In this document: positions 1-11,376 of the stretch, piece after piece
Position numbering within the stretch: the first letter of the stretch is position 1
Layout: the number at the start of each line of letters is the position of its first letter
DNA from: Ampelocalamus luodianensis
Lineage: Eukaryota > Streptophyta > Magnoliopsida > Poales > Poaceae
Direction of reading: 5' to 3'
Assembly (NCBI GenBank): GCA_036346255.1
Contig: CM070633.1
Coordinates: forward strand, 5,890,001 to 5,954,000
Length of the DNA: 64,000 bases
Notes under the pieces: generated by a model
What the model was told of the DNA's origin: nothing
The model's input: the letters and a program-made list of their open reading frames with translations, nothing else
Databases searched by the model: none
Program-made: the position numbers and the translations under genes

Positions 1-579
1 AATTGACTTTATTTTATTATTTTTTCCTTTTTAACGGAAAAACTCTTTTAAATCTTAGAAAATCCAATAAAATAATAACTTTATTAATTTTATTTTTGGT
101 AACATACTTTGGGATGTTCACGGTCATTTCTTGTATAGATTAACCATCCATCTAATCGATGTTAGTGTGAACTAAATTTTATGTATATGATGAACTAAGT
201 GTGAATGCATGATGACTTTGTAAGTTATGACTTATGAGCTAAATATGGTAAACTAAGTGTTGTATTTGTGATGAACTAGTTAATGTAACTTACTAGTGCC
301 AATGTTATGTGTGGTTGCTAAAAAAACAATTCATGAATATTTACATCAAATAAATTAGTTATATGTTTCGTTAATTTCGGCATACAATTTAAGGGGTTTT
401 CATGTTAGAAAATATACGTGATCAGTATTCGTTTTGATTCAGTATTCGCTCAGTATTAGTATTCGATACTATCCGTATCCGTATCAGGTATTAGTATTCG
501 TATCCGGATCCGAAAAATAATATGAAAACAAATATGACAAAGCCATTATCCGTCTGTTTCGGATCCGTTTTCACCCCTA
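1..579 (-). mobile_element. Terminal part of an Ac/Ds-like hAT element
   Basis: AT-rich sequence that becomes dense in CGGATCC and TATCCG motifs from about 420 and ends in an inverted-repeat-like terminus at 579. Read on the minus strand the end begins TAGGGGTGAAAACGG, close to the Ac/Ds terminal repeat TAGGGATGAAA of the hAT superfamily. Subterminal short repeats of this kind are typical binding sites for hAT transposase. The next eight bases (580-587, GGTAGAAG) would be the target duplication, but the other end is outside the window. No coding frame is visible. Terminus well supported; autonomous or not is unknown. Confidence 0.65.
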
Positions 580-1059
580 GGTAGAAGTATAGCGATCCCT
601 CACAAAATGTTAAGTTAAACATATGCCCTCCCAATTAAACTTTGCACCATCCCATGTCTTGTAAATTGATGGTGGGTCTATAAAATTAGGGCACCATCAA
701 CTTTCCTTGACTAGATGGGTTTTGTATCGGATACTTACATGCATAAGGATTGGTGAACTTAACAAGGTTATCATAAAGGTTATGGGCCTTGGGGCATAAA
801 GGTTGGTATTGGGGCATAGAGATGTCACCCAACAACAAGAGTCATATAGAGATATGATTAGTAAGGTGTTGCTTACGAATTACCTTGTCTCCTAGCGGTG
901 ATGCAAAAGCTCACTAGTAGACTCGTTAGCTGCGGATCTTGAATCGCTAAGAATCAATAGAGGATGTTGATTTTAGTGGGAGTACATTCTATTAAATTTG
1001 TTTAATCTGATTTACTCTATCATGGTTTTATTTGTCTTAGTATTTTGCATTTCCTATTG
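580..1059. other. Unassigned AT-rich spacer before copia gag
   Basis: No convincing coding frame or LTR boundary is visible. A pyrimidine-rich stretch ending in GTAG at about 1060 looks like a splice acceptor just before the copia gag start, so the last part may be the element's leader. A 5' LTR matching the one at 4,943 was not found, so the element is truncated or rearranged on this side. Confidence 0.4.
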
Positions 1060-1065
1060 TAGATC

Positions 1066-4000
1066 AATGGCATCTAGCAACCACGCACACCCTTTTGCTG
1101 CGATCGATTCTTGAGAAAGAGAAATTAAATGGAACACACTATTGGATGGGTCCGTAACTTGAAATTGTTCTGCAGGCGGATAAAAGGAAAACGTTCGGAC
1201 ACCCCAATCCCGAAGAACACGCTAACAATGCGTCTCTCTTTGTTAAAAATGCCTACAAGAAAGCATGTGATGACTCTCTTGAGATTAGTTGTCTTATGCT
1301 TGCATGCATGGAACGACCTTCAAAAGCGGTTTGAGGATCGGAAGCGTATGATATGATCATAGCGCTTAGGACATGTTCGGACACGGGCCGGGTGAGCGGT
1401 TCAATGTCTCTAAGGCTTTTACGGAATGCAAGTTAACGAGAAGGTGCACCGTAGGCCCACATGTGATCAAAATGGTTGGTTCTGATCGGACTTTGGATAA
1501 ACTTGGTTTTCCAATTGGCCAAGTTGGCGATTTCATTTAGCGTCTCTTCCACCTAGCTATGGGCATTTCATTTGAACTACCATATGCATGGGGCGGATAA
1601 GGGCCTTAATGAGCTTTGTGGGATGCTCAAAGCAGAGTGACATTAAGAAGTGTGCGGGCCTAGCCATGTGATGGTATGTCGAGAACAAGTCTAGCTTCAA
1701 GAAAAGGGTAAGAAACCATGGCCAAAGAATAAGGGCAAGGTTAAAGATATGATCTCAAGCCAACGCCTAAGCCTAATCTTTGGACACGAGGTCGAGACGG
1801 TATGCTTCTATTGTAAAGCGCCCTTTGGAAGAGCGCGCAAGAAGTACATGGATTTCGATGAATGCAAGAAGAAATTTGGAAGTAAGACTTCCACCCATGG
1901 TACACTTGTCATAAATGTTTTAGACATTTTCTCATGATTCTCCTATTAACTCTTGGGTATTTGATCTGGATCGGTTGCTCACATTTGCAACTCGATGCGA
2001 GGGCTAATAAGAAGTAGAGGAGTCGCAAGAGGTGAAGTTGATTTTCGTCGGAAATAAAGCAAGGGTTCTTTGCGTTGACCGTCGGCACCATGCAACTTCA
2101 GCTTCCTTCAAGATTTATTATGGAATTGAATAATTGTTATTATGTTCCTAGTATGAGTCGAAACATTTTATCTCCCTCATGTTTGATGAGAGATGGTTAG
2201 TCATTTGCAAGTAAAGACAATGGTTGTTTGATCTCCAAAAATGAAATGTTTATGGCTTTAGCCCATTGTGAATGGGTTATTTATTTTAAATCTTGATGAT
2301 CGCCTATCTTTAACATAAATGCTAAAAGACTTGACCTAATGATTTGAATCCCACCTATGTTTGGCATTGTCGTTTGGGTCACATAAGTGAAAAGCGCATG
2401 AAGAAGCTCCATCTTGATGGTCTTCTAACCGTTTGATTTTGAATCATACGAGACATGTGAAGCTTGTTTGCTTGGTAAGATGATCAAATCACCTTTCAAA
2501 GGTTCTTTTGAGAGGCGTCGGACTTGTTGGAAATCATACATACCGATGTATGTGGACCAATGAGCACGATTGCTAGAGGTGGATTTCATTACTTCATAAC
2601 TTTCGCGATGATTTTAGTAGATATGGTTATGTCTACTTAATGAAGCATAAGTCGAAACTTTTGAAAAGTTCAAAGAGTTCGAATGAGGTTGAAAATCAAC
2701 GTGCCAAGAAAATTAAGGCTCTGCGATCGATCGTGGTGGCGAGTATTTGAGTCATGAATTTAGCAATCATCGAAGAGTTGCGGAATTGTTCCACGACTAA
2801 CACCGTCGGAACGCCTCAAAGAAGCGGGGTATCCGAGCGCGTAATCGGACCTTGTTGGACATGGTTCGATCGATGATGAGCGATCGAGTTACCATTATCC
2901 TTTTGGGGTTACGCTCTAGAAACGGCGGCTTTCACACTTAATAGGTGCCGTCTAAATCCGTAGTTAAGACACCATATGAGATATGGGTGGGAAGAGTCAC
3001 GTTTGTCTTTTCTAAAGATTTGGGGATGTGAGGCGTTTGTCAGCGACTCTGATCGGACAAGCTCACACCCAAGTCGGATAAATGCATTTTAAGTGGGATA
3101 TCAGAAGAAACCTTTGGATATTACTTCTACAACCGACTAGAGGGCAAAGTGTTTGTCGCTCAAAGTGGTGTTTTCCTAGAAAAGAGTTTCTCAACAGGAG
3201 ACAAGTGGAAGAGCAGTGCGGCTTGAAGAGGTTCAAGATGAACCAATCGGGAAGACTCGACGAATGATGCCCATGTGGCGAGAACTAGTTGAGGAACCCA
3301 TGGCAAAGGAAGCACCACCACCACGATGGTGGAAGGCTCGCAATGCGCGGGATATATTATTGTTAGACAATGATGAGCCTACGACCTATGCGGAAGCAAT
3401 GATGGACCCATACTCGAGAAATGGCATAGTGCCATGAGATCCGAGATAGCATCCATGGGAGACAATCAAGTTTGGAATTTGGTTGACACTTTGATGGTGT
3501 TAAAACCATAGAGTGCAAATGGATCTATAAAGGAAGATTGATATGGATGGAAATGTTCATATCCATAAAGCTCGACTTGTCGCATAAGGTTTCGGCAAGT
3601 TCAAGGAGTTGACTACGATGAGACTTTCTCACTGTAGCGATGCTTAAATCAATACGGATCATTCTAGCTATTCTTTGCATATTTCGACTATGAGATATGG
3701 CGGATGGATGTCAAAGCGGCTTTCCTTAATGGAAATTTAACCGAGGGCGTGTATATGATACGACCGAGGTTTTGTCGATCAAACAATGCTAGAAAAGTAT
3801 GCAAACTTCAAAAATCCATTTATGGATTGAAGCAAGCATCTCGGAGTTGGAACATTCGTTTTGATGAAGTGGTCAAAGGTTTGACTTCATCAAAAGCGAA
3901 GAAGAATCTTGTGTTTACAAGAAGACAAGTGGGAGCTCACTCGTATTTCTAATCTTATATGTAGATGACATATTCTTGATTGGAAATGATATTCCTATGC

Positions 4001-4942
4001 TCGAGTCCGTTAAGACCTCCTTTGAAAAATAGTTTCTCAATGAAGGACTTAGGGAAGCGGCATATATTTTGGGTATTAAGATATATAGAGATAGATCAAA
4101 AAGGCTAATAGGATTAAGCGAGTACTTACATTGACAAAGTGTTGAAGCGGTTCAACATGGAGGAGGCAAAGAAAGGGTTCTTGCCCATGTCTCATGGCAT
4201 AAATCTTGGCAAGACTCGGTGTCCTTCGACAAGCGATGAGCGAGATCGTATGAGTAAGATTCCATATGCTTGGCCATTGGATCTATCATGTATGCTATGA
4301 TGTGCACTCGCCGGATGTTTCCTATGCTCTAAGTGTTACGAGCGAGATACCAGTGATCAGGTGAGAGTCAGACGGACAGCGTTAAAAACATCCTCAAGTA
4401 TTTGAGAAGAACTAAGGATGTGTTCCTAGTCTACGGAGGTGAGGAAGAGCTCGTTGTAAATGGTTACACCGATGCAAGCTTCCAAACCGACAAAGATGAT
4501 TACAAATCTGTCGGGTTTTGTGTTCCTTTTGAGCGGTGGTGCGGTAAGTTGGAAGAGTTCCAAGCGGGAGGCTGTCGACTCTACAACGAGGCCGAGTACA
4601 TTGCGACTTCGGCGGCAAAGGAAGGTGTTTGGATAAGGAAGTTCATAAGCTGAACTAGGTGTGGTTCCTAGTGCATGCGATCCTCTGGATCTTTCTTGTG
4701 ATAACAGTGGGGCCATTGCGCAAGCCAAGGAGCCGAGGAATCACCAAAAGAACAAACACATCTTTGCGGCGGTTTCATCTCATTCGAGAGATCCTTAATC
4801 GAGAGATTTAAAGATATGCAAAATACACAGTTTGAATATTTGAGATCCTTTGTGAAGCCTCTCCCACGGCCTAAGCATGAGGCGCACACAAAGCTATGGG
4901 TATTAGATATCTTCTAGATTGACTCTAGTGCAAGTGGGAGGC
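1066..4942 (+). pseudogene. Ty1/copia gag-pol remnant (Angela/Tork-like)
   Basis: Decayed polyprotein gene of a copia retrotransposon, originally coding Gag, protease, integrase, reverse transcriptase and RNase H. Gag begins MASSNHAHPF at 1,069; a zinc-knuckle-like CFYCK lies near 1,815; integrase-like sequence spans about 2,360-2,960. RT motifs are clear: MDVKAAFLNG at 3,704, KLQKSIYGLKQASRSWN near 3,810 and the catalytic YVDD at 3,958-3,969. RNase H covers 4,402-4,800, with AEYIATSAAKEGVWIRKF near its middle. The reading frame is broken dozens of times by small indels and stops, so no domain is functional. The polypurine tract GCAAGTGGGAG sits just before the LTR at 4,943, which fixes the orientation. 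Lineage is inferred from the LTR start. Confidence 0.85.
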
Positions 4943-6246
4943 TGTTGGAGATATGCCTAGAGGCAATCATTTTGATGATGATATTTCGTTGTATCCATGA
5001 TTTAATAAATGTTCCTTGAATATTGCCTTTGTGTTGATTAACAAGTATGTGACTTGTTTGTGAAACTCTTTACTTGTATGGTTATTCTAAAGTTGTCCCT
5101 AGTCGGAGTTCATGTGAGGACACACATGAATGATGGATTAGCACATGTATCGGTTGATGACCATGTTTCACAGTCATAGACATGGAGATGTCAAACCAAT
5201 AATGTGGACACATGTTTAGAACATGGGGTTGGACCGACCCAACATGAGACATAGCTTTTATACTTATGGTTCTCTCTACACAATGTGTACGCCTTGTCCT
5301 TAGACACAGAGATTGTCGCATGTACTTGAGATGTGAATAGACCTACTTAGGGCTATCAAACGCTACTCAATGGCCAGGTAGTTATAAAGGTAGCTTTGGG
5401 TTTGTCATGAAGCATCTTTGCGAGGCATGGTCGGTCGAGATGGGATTTGCCCTCTCTACCGAGAGAGATATCTGGGCCTCGAGTGATCGGATCCGAAATG
5501 CATGGCCATGCTACTTAAGGTTAAGAGTTAACCTAGTAAGGGATTCGGATCACGGGATCGAGAAAGAGTGGTCGACTTGGAGCTCGACCGAATATCGTGA
5601 GGCAAAGGGATTGACATGTACATAACGTTGTGATGGTTCGTCCGATATGATCTTTACGTGCGTTTAGGAGTTGTACGTCTTGCTAGAGGCCGCTACCAAC
5701 TATTGACCAAGTATGTGTACTTGCGTCATGTCTAAACATACGTGAACCTATAGGGTCACACACTTAGGGATGAAGCCTAGTCGGATTGGATCCGAATTAG
5801 ATCGAGCATTGAGTCCTAACGGGCCTCTATTCGTAGAAGCCCATTATAAGGGCGTCTATAAAAGGAGAGCGGCGCGGTTAATGGTTGAGTTTTTCGTGAC
5901 ATCCCCAAACCACGCCGCCACCCTCCCACGCCCTAGTCGCTCGCGCGGATCTAGTAGTCGGCGTGCGTCGCTTCCTCCCGCGTGTGGATACCTTTGGCGC
6001 CGCATGCGTGGCGTTGGGACGAACCGCAAGAAAGGAGGCATGCGTGGGGCGCCACGGCGAGGGCGAGGAAGTAGTCGACTACTGCGCCGACGTCTTGCAT
6101 CAACTTGGTGCGACTACACCTTGCCGACGTCTTGCATCAACTTCCGCACTGCGTGTCTAGTGGTAAGACCGTGATCTATAAGCGCAGTGATCTTGGTTTA
6201 CGGTAGAATTTTTAATTTGCGCTAGTGTAGCCTACCCGTTTCCCTC
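4943..6246 (+). repeat. Copia LTR (3' side of the gag-pol remnant)
   Basis: The LTR starts TGTTGGAGATATGCC directly after a purine-rich tract; this start is shared with the BARE/Angela/WIS group of grass copia elements. It runs about 1.3 kb to a CCCGTTTCC-like end, after which a primer-binding-site-like TGGTATCGAGG (6,250-6,260) appears. ORFs inside it (for example near 5,770-6,174) are not conserved proteins. The end is placed within a few bases only, because no second LTR copy is in the window for alignment. Confidence 0.7.
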
Positions 6247-6510
6247 TGATGGTATCGAGGCGGTTCTTTGTCATGTTATAGGTTGGGTGATTTGCATATG
6301 GCGATATGTAAATCGGTATGATCGATGTGATCGATTGTATAGTTACGTAATGGATTGATGCGGTTTCCGTGATCATGCTGCTAAGGTCGTGAAACAACAT
6401 ACCCCTACGGTCGGATTCGCCATCGGGGTAGACAGTGACACGTAAAACAGGTTGCGGCATGCGAAGATCAATATGATTGATCGAATCGGAACCTAGATTA
6501 ACATAGTCAA
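6247..6510 (+). other. Copia primer-binding site and leader lying 3' of the LTR
   Basis: TGGTATCGAGG at 6,250-6,260 resembles the initiator-Met tRNA primer site TGGTATCAGAGC used by many plant LTR elements and stands right after the LTR end. About 250 bases of leader-like sequence follow, then the hAT-derived gene begins. A primer site after what should be a 3' LTR means that this LTR also acted as a 5' LTR, as expected after LTR-LTR recombination between tandem copies. Confidence 0.5.
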
Positions 6511-6516
6511 ACATTC

Positions 6517-8275
6517 GTGCAGGCTCGTGTGGACACAATGTTCAACAAGAACACTAACGAGGACATTGGCAGAGCTTGGGCAAAGTGGTTCCATGCCAAT
6601 GACATTCCTGGAAAGAAAGCTAAGCATCCATACTTTAGAGGTGCAGTGAAGTTAACTCAACAGCTTGGTAAAGGGGTTCACATCCCTAAAGGGTTCGAAA
6701 TTGATGGATGCTACCTACAAAGCAACTTTGATGAGCTAGAAAAGTATCTGGAGCAATTCAAAAAAGATTGGGGCAAATTTGGTATTACTATCATGTGCGA
6801 TTCTTGGACAGGACCTACCTCAATGAGCATCATCGACTTTATGGTTTACTGCAATGGGCGTATGTTCTTACTGCAATGGGCGTATGTTCTTCTATAAGTT
6901 TGTCAATACAACTGGTCAAATTTAGAATGCTAATTTTTTGTATAATGGGATTAAAGATGTGATTATACAAGAGATTGACCATGAGTTGGTTGTCCAGATT
7001 ATCACGGATAATGGTTCAAACTGCAAGAAAGCATGCTTGCATATCACCAAGGAGTACCCCAACATTGTGTGGCAGCCATGTGCTGCCCACATCGTGAATC
7101 TTATGCTAAAGGAGATTTGTCGTTTCAATGAAATTGAGAAAATGGTCTGCAGCACCAAGAGGATTTGTAGATTCTTCTACAATCAAGGCAGGTTGCATGC
7201 AGAGATGAAAGCGAAGATTGGTGGAGAGTTGGTCCACCCCAATGCCATGAGGTTTGGGACCATATTCATCTTCTTGGAGAGTTTCTAAGACAGAAAAGAC
7301 AAGTTTCAACAATAGATTGTGTCGGAGGAGTGGAAGAACAGTGAATGGGTTGACGATCTGGACTATGACTACGCGGACGAGTGCCTAATAAGCAAGACTT
7401 GGTGGAATGATGTCAAGTGGGTGATATATGCGGTGAAGCCACTCTATGATGTGTTGCGATTCGCCAATCAACAAAAGAAAGGAACAATATCTGGATTTAT
7501 GCCAAGGCTGATGAACGCTATGCATGAGTTGGAAGCTCATTTTGAGGATAATCCAGGAGATTTGAAGAGGTTCACGGGTGTGGTAAAAAGGAGGGTCCAA
7601 TATCTTTAAAAGAACACTATCATTTATGCAGGTAACAGGTGTGTTGATTGCTGATTTTATATACTGTTAATCGATCATGTTAGTATCAAATTTTAGTGAG
7701 TACGAGCCTACCGTGGATTTCAATCATGTTAGTATCAAATTCTTAACATGGGAGCAACTACTTGCTAATTTCATATACTGATTGATCATGTCGGTACACC
7801 TTTATCAAGACGTTTTATATTTACAAAATCTGCTTGTTGATTTCATATACTGATGCAGCCTATTTTCTCGATCCTGAGAGCAACTATAAATATGGATTAA
7901 GTGACAACTCAGCATATATGAAGGAACTCACATTGACAGTAGCAAGGATTGCGGACTCCCCTGAAGAAGTAGTTGAGGCACCTGCTGAATTTGAAATGTT
8001 TCGTGCTCATAGAGGGATGTTTGATGGTGGTACGACATGGATTGCAGCAATACGCATGCCTCCAAGTAAGTGAGCACTAATCTGCATTACTTCTATTGTG
8101 CTTGAATGATTTTGGATGCTATTTGTTGCAGCTACCTAGTGGAGGACTTATGGAGGAGATGTGAAAGTTTTGCAAAAATATGCATTGTGGAGTGTGTCAC
8201 AATGTGTGTCTTCAAGCGGGTGCGAGCATAATTGGAGCACGTTTGTGTTGATTCATATGAGGGATATAATCCCTG
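6517..8275 (+). pseudogene. hAT transposase-like (DUF659) spliced pseudogene
   Basis: Related to the DUF659/RNase-H-fold class of plant hAT transposases that end in a hAT dimerisation domain. Exon A (6,517-7,631) carries the DUF659 core with ITIMCDSWTGPTSMSIIDFM, ITDNGSNCKKAC and VWQPCAAHIVNLMLKE. A donor GTAACAGG follows at 7,632 and an acceptor near 7,857. Exon B (7,858-8,067) starts AYFLDPESNYKYG. A second intron ends near 8,148, and exon C reads WWRTYGGDVKVLQKYA and CVSSSGCEHNWS, the dimerisation motif. The N-terminal BED finger is absent. It is broken by a perfect 22-base tandem duplication (6,848-6,891), in-frame stops at about 7,286, 7,313 and 7,607, and a small lesion near 6,920. No terminal repeats were found, so the element's limits are unknown. 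Confidence 0.8.
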
Positions 8276-9155
8276 CACCTAACATCTCATTTTTTTTGCT
8301 GCAAGTTTGAGGCCCAATAAGAGGGATATAATCATCTTTTGTTCATGTAATAGGCTATTAGCTTGCTCAATTACTACTTGTTTGTGCCTGTCGTCTGGTG
8401 AATTATTTTGGTGTAAAACAACCATGATCTCTGTGGATGTAGAGTCTGTTTGCTATATGTCATATCATTAGTCCTTTGTATGCTTCATTAGAGGCTGAAA
8501 ACTTATTATTGTGGTCCTATAGTGATTTCTCACATCCTTTTCGCTGCTCTCACAAACTACTTTCTTACCTTAATGTTCCTGTAATTTAAAAACTTTTTAT
8601 TTCTCACATCCTTTTTGCTGCTCTCACAATCTTTTGGTTTGTCCAATTATACATCTTTGGATCTTGCGGAACAGAATAAGTCTCAAGTTGCTTTATCTTG
8701 ATATACGAAGTGATCAACTTCTATTTCTGTCATGTATTGCTTCTTCAATTTTCTATTTCTGTTAGTCATATGAGCACACAACAACCTTTAAGGAAATACC
8801 ATTTTCTTTCTTGCTTAGCTGATACCTGCCCTCTTTCTTTTTTTTATGAATAAAAGTAAGTTTTCCCTGAATTTTAGGGTTTCGAGTCTTTTTATAGGGA
8901 AGATTGTGTCTCCATTTGGAATGACGACAGGGATTTGCGGAATCCCTATAGCCATTTGAAATGACGGGTTTTTAAATTTTAAAATTAAAAAATTAAAGAT
9001 CCTGTCGCCAATTCAACTGGCGATAGAGAGCTCTGGGTACTGTTGAGCCCCCTGTCGTCATTCCAATTAGCGACACTCGTCTAGTTTTGTAAAAAAAAAT
9101 TGACTTTATTTTTGTAATTATCTTTTAAATTAATATTTTTTTTAAAAAAAAAAAA
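8276..9155. repeat. Spacer with direct and inverted short repeats
   Basis: No gene is visible. A 31-base direct repeat (ATTTCTCACATCC...TCTCACAA) occurs at 8,525-8,555 and 8,599-8,629 with one mismatch. A separate inverted pair is built on CCCTGTCGTCATTCCAA, present on the minus strand at about 8,914-8,934 and on the plus strand at 9,050-9,070. A related near-palindrome, CGCCAATTCAACTGGCG, lies between them at about 9,006. This looks like the core of a small inverted-repeat element, but no target duplication is evident. Confidence 0.45.
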
Positions 9156-9655
9156 TTGCATCTTCCTATACCCCAGAGCTGGTCTCAGGTAACAGTGGGT
9201 GGGAAGGGAATAGGAAGATCTTCCACTTCACTTTGCTCAGACTCCTATGACTCCGAGTCTGAAGTTGATGACCCTAAAGAAGAACATGAGGAAGTATCTG
9301 AGACACAGAGAGAGGTAGAGGACCAACCAAACCGAGTAGAGCTCATGCGTGCAGAGATCGAAAGGCTTAAAGAGCAGAATTTTCAGAATTGCAGAAGGTG
9401 ATTGAAGAGAACACAACTCTTAAGGCGGAGCTCGCAGCGAAAGATAAGGAGAAGAGGGAGGTCATCAGGCAACTTGGATCGTCATTTGAGATAATAAAGG
9501 AGGAGAATTCTACCTTACGAGAGTGCATCAAGAGCTCAAAGCACTCCTCGCCCTCCTCCCGCGATTTTGATTTCAAGAAACTTACCAAGGATGTGTTCTC
9601 TGCAAAGCTATTCACATTGCACTGCAAGCCTACAGGTCCAATGGTTGCTCTATGA
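9156..9655 (+). pseudogene. C-terminal fragment of a NETWORKED 3 / KIP1-like protein
   Basis: Two overlapping frames give an acidic segment (EVDDPKEEHEEVSETQREVE) and then a coiled coil with REVIRQLGSSFEIIKEENST, a serine-rich linker, and a tail FSAKLF...TGPMVAL directly before the stop. Heptad-rich KREVIRQL-type helices followed by a short FSAKLF tail are, from memory, what the C-termini of plant NET3/KIP1-like actin-associated proteins look like. A frame change near 9,390 and the lack of the N-terminal NAB actin-binding domain show that this is a fragment or one damaged last exon. About 400 bases of AT-rich, 3'UTR-like sequence follow. A generic coiled-coil protein is the alternative. Confidence 0.55.
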
Positions 9656-10117
9656 GTTTGGTGCAGCATGACCATGAAGAGAGAAAGAAATCAGCATTGT
9701 ACTCTCCCTCTGACGATTAGCTTCATGAGAGTTTCTTGTAGCTCATGTGCATATACGATGTATTCCTGTCTGTTTCTATCCTTACTCAGGTTTAGCCAGT
9801 AGAGGACTCTTTAACTATGTTGCTGTTAAGCATGCTATAGTCATGTGCATCTGTATTTACTGTAGTGGGATAGCCATATGAATGTTTGTATGACCGCAGT
9901 TAATTATAGTAAAAGCATGTTATCAAGTTTTCATCAGCGTTCCAGTATAGTACTCTTTAGTACTGAATTATTTCCTCTTGCTGTAATTTGAAGGTCTGAA
10001 TTATCTTGAAAGTTGAAACTTTTTGTCAAAGTTCAGACACGATGATGAAACTAGTGTTCAGGTGTACTGCAACCGCAATTGCTAATCCTAAGATTTTGTT
10101 AGGCTGTTAGTCTAACC
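9656..10117. other. 3'UTR-like AT-rich sequence, no gene seen
   Basis: Sequence following the NET3-like stop codon. It is AT-rich without repeats or coding frames that I can recognise. The left limit of the second copia element must lie at its right end (about 10,090-10,118), but no LTR or target duplication is visible there, so that element appears to be 5' truncated. Confidence 0.4.
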
Positions 10118-11376
10118 ATGCCGCCTATTAGACTTCGTTGCCTTGGTCGCCGCGCCGTCCAGCGTCGCCTATCGATGGCTTCTGTTCCATCAACAACGAT
10201 CACATTCTCGGGAACAAAGCTTCGTGGAACGAACTACAGGTTGTGGTCTTCACTCATGGAGATCACGCTCAATGGTTTCCACCTCTGGGGACATGTCACT
10301 GGTGCTCGACCTTATCCGCCGTCGTTGGTTCAGCCTCCTCCTAGGTAGTCTACTTCTGCACCTCCTGTAGACGATGAGGTCGTCAAGAATGAGGCAGAGC
10401 CGCCGCTACTGATGAGGCTTTTCAGTATGACATAGACGCTTTTGAGCGCTAGTGTGTTGATGAGGCCCATGTTCGAGCTATCCTGGTGGTCAGCGTCGAC
10501 GACTCCAACCAGCCAGACATTGTTGGTTTGCGTTTCACTAGTCAGATCTAGGAGTACTTGCGCTAGCACTACCAGTAGATAAGCGATGCTTAGTTATTTT
10601 CGGTTGAGCATGAGTTGGAGACACTTCGCTAGGAGGACTCCTCTGTCAACGACTTCTTCCGAGCCCTGGTCAGTCTCTGGTGCTAGCTGGATGAGTTGGC
10701 TTCTCCACTCTGCCAGGAGTGTCATAAGGTGCAGAAGGCGTATTATTACTGCCTTCGCCTTTATGACTCCATCTGCCGCCTTCACCCAGAGTTTGAGCCT
10801 GTCAGGGCTCAACTGCTGAGTCGCTCACCTTGATCGATAGTCACCGAGACCCTTTCGACATTTCCTGCTGAGGAGCTTCACCGCGGGTTAGCATCACAGT
10901 TTGTTCCGGTTGTGCTTGCTACTCCTTCTTCTTCGACTACATCGACGGTTTTTGCTTTGACTACAGTCTCTCCTCAGGTGTCTATTTCCACTAATTTTGC
11001 ACCAACTAAGGTTTAGTGTAATTATTGCAAGAACTTCGGGCACGACTACCAGAGTTGTGTGGTGCAAAAAAAGTAAAACAAAGCGCATGGGAGTGGACGA
11101 TCCAAGGGGCAGGGAGGCACTTCCTCGATGGGAGGACAGAAAAGCACGTCAGGGCCTTCTCAGCGAGGTGACTCTGTTCAGTAGTTCTACCAGGCTCTAC
11201 TTCAGCAGCTCTCTCACAGCTCAGTAGGTTCTGCTAGTCTAGCTCAGACGTCTCCTCCGGGTACTTCTTGGGTCCTGGATTCTGGTGCTTCTTTTCACAT
11301 AACACTGGACTCCACATCTCTCACTTCAGTAGGACCTCCTGTTTTTTCTATCTCTATTCAGACAGCTGATGGTACT
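10118..11376 (+). pseudogene. Second Ty1/copia element, piece 1: gag to protease
   Basis: Gag-like start with FSGTKLRGTNYRLWSSLMEI, the N-terminal signature of UBN2-type copia Gag. A CX2CX4HX4C zinc knuckle (CNYCKNFGHDYQSC) is at 11,017-11,058 and an intact protease active-site motif DSGASFH starts at 11,278. Several in-frame stops, mostly TAG, break the frame. The frame is cut at ADGT by the Tat gypsy insertion at 11,377 and resumes exactly at 22,212 with PLSIS. This gives a continuous original reading and a 5-base target duplication, GTACT (11,372-11,376 and 22,207-22,211). Confidence 0.85.

Noticed and set aside
5770..6174. 134-codon ORF before the primer site
   Set aside because: Lies inside the copia LTR and matches no protein; a shadow of LTR sequence.
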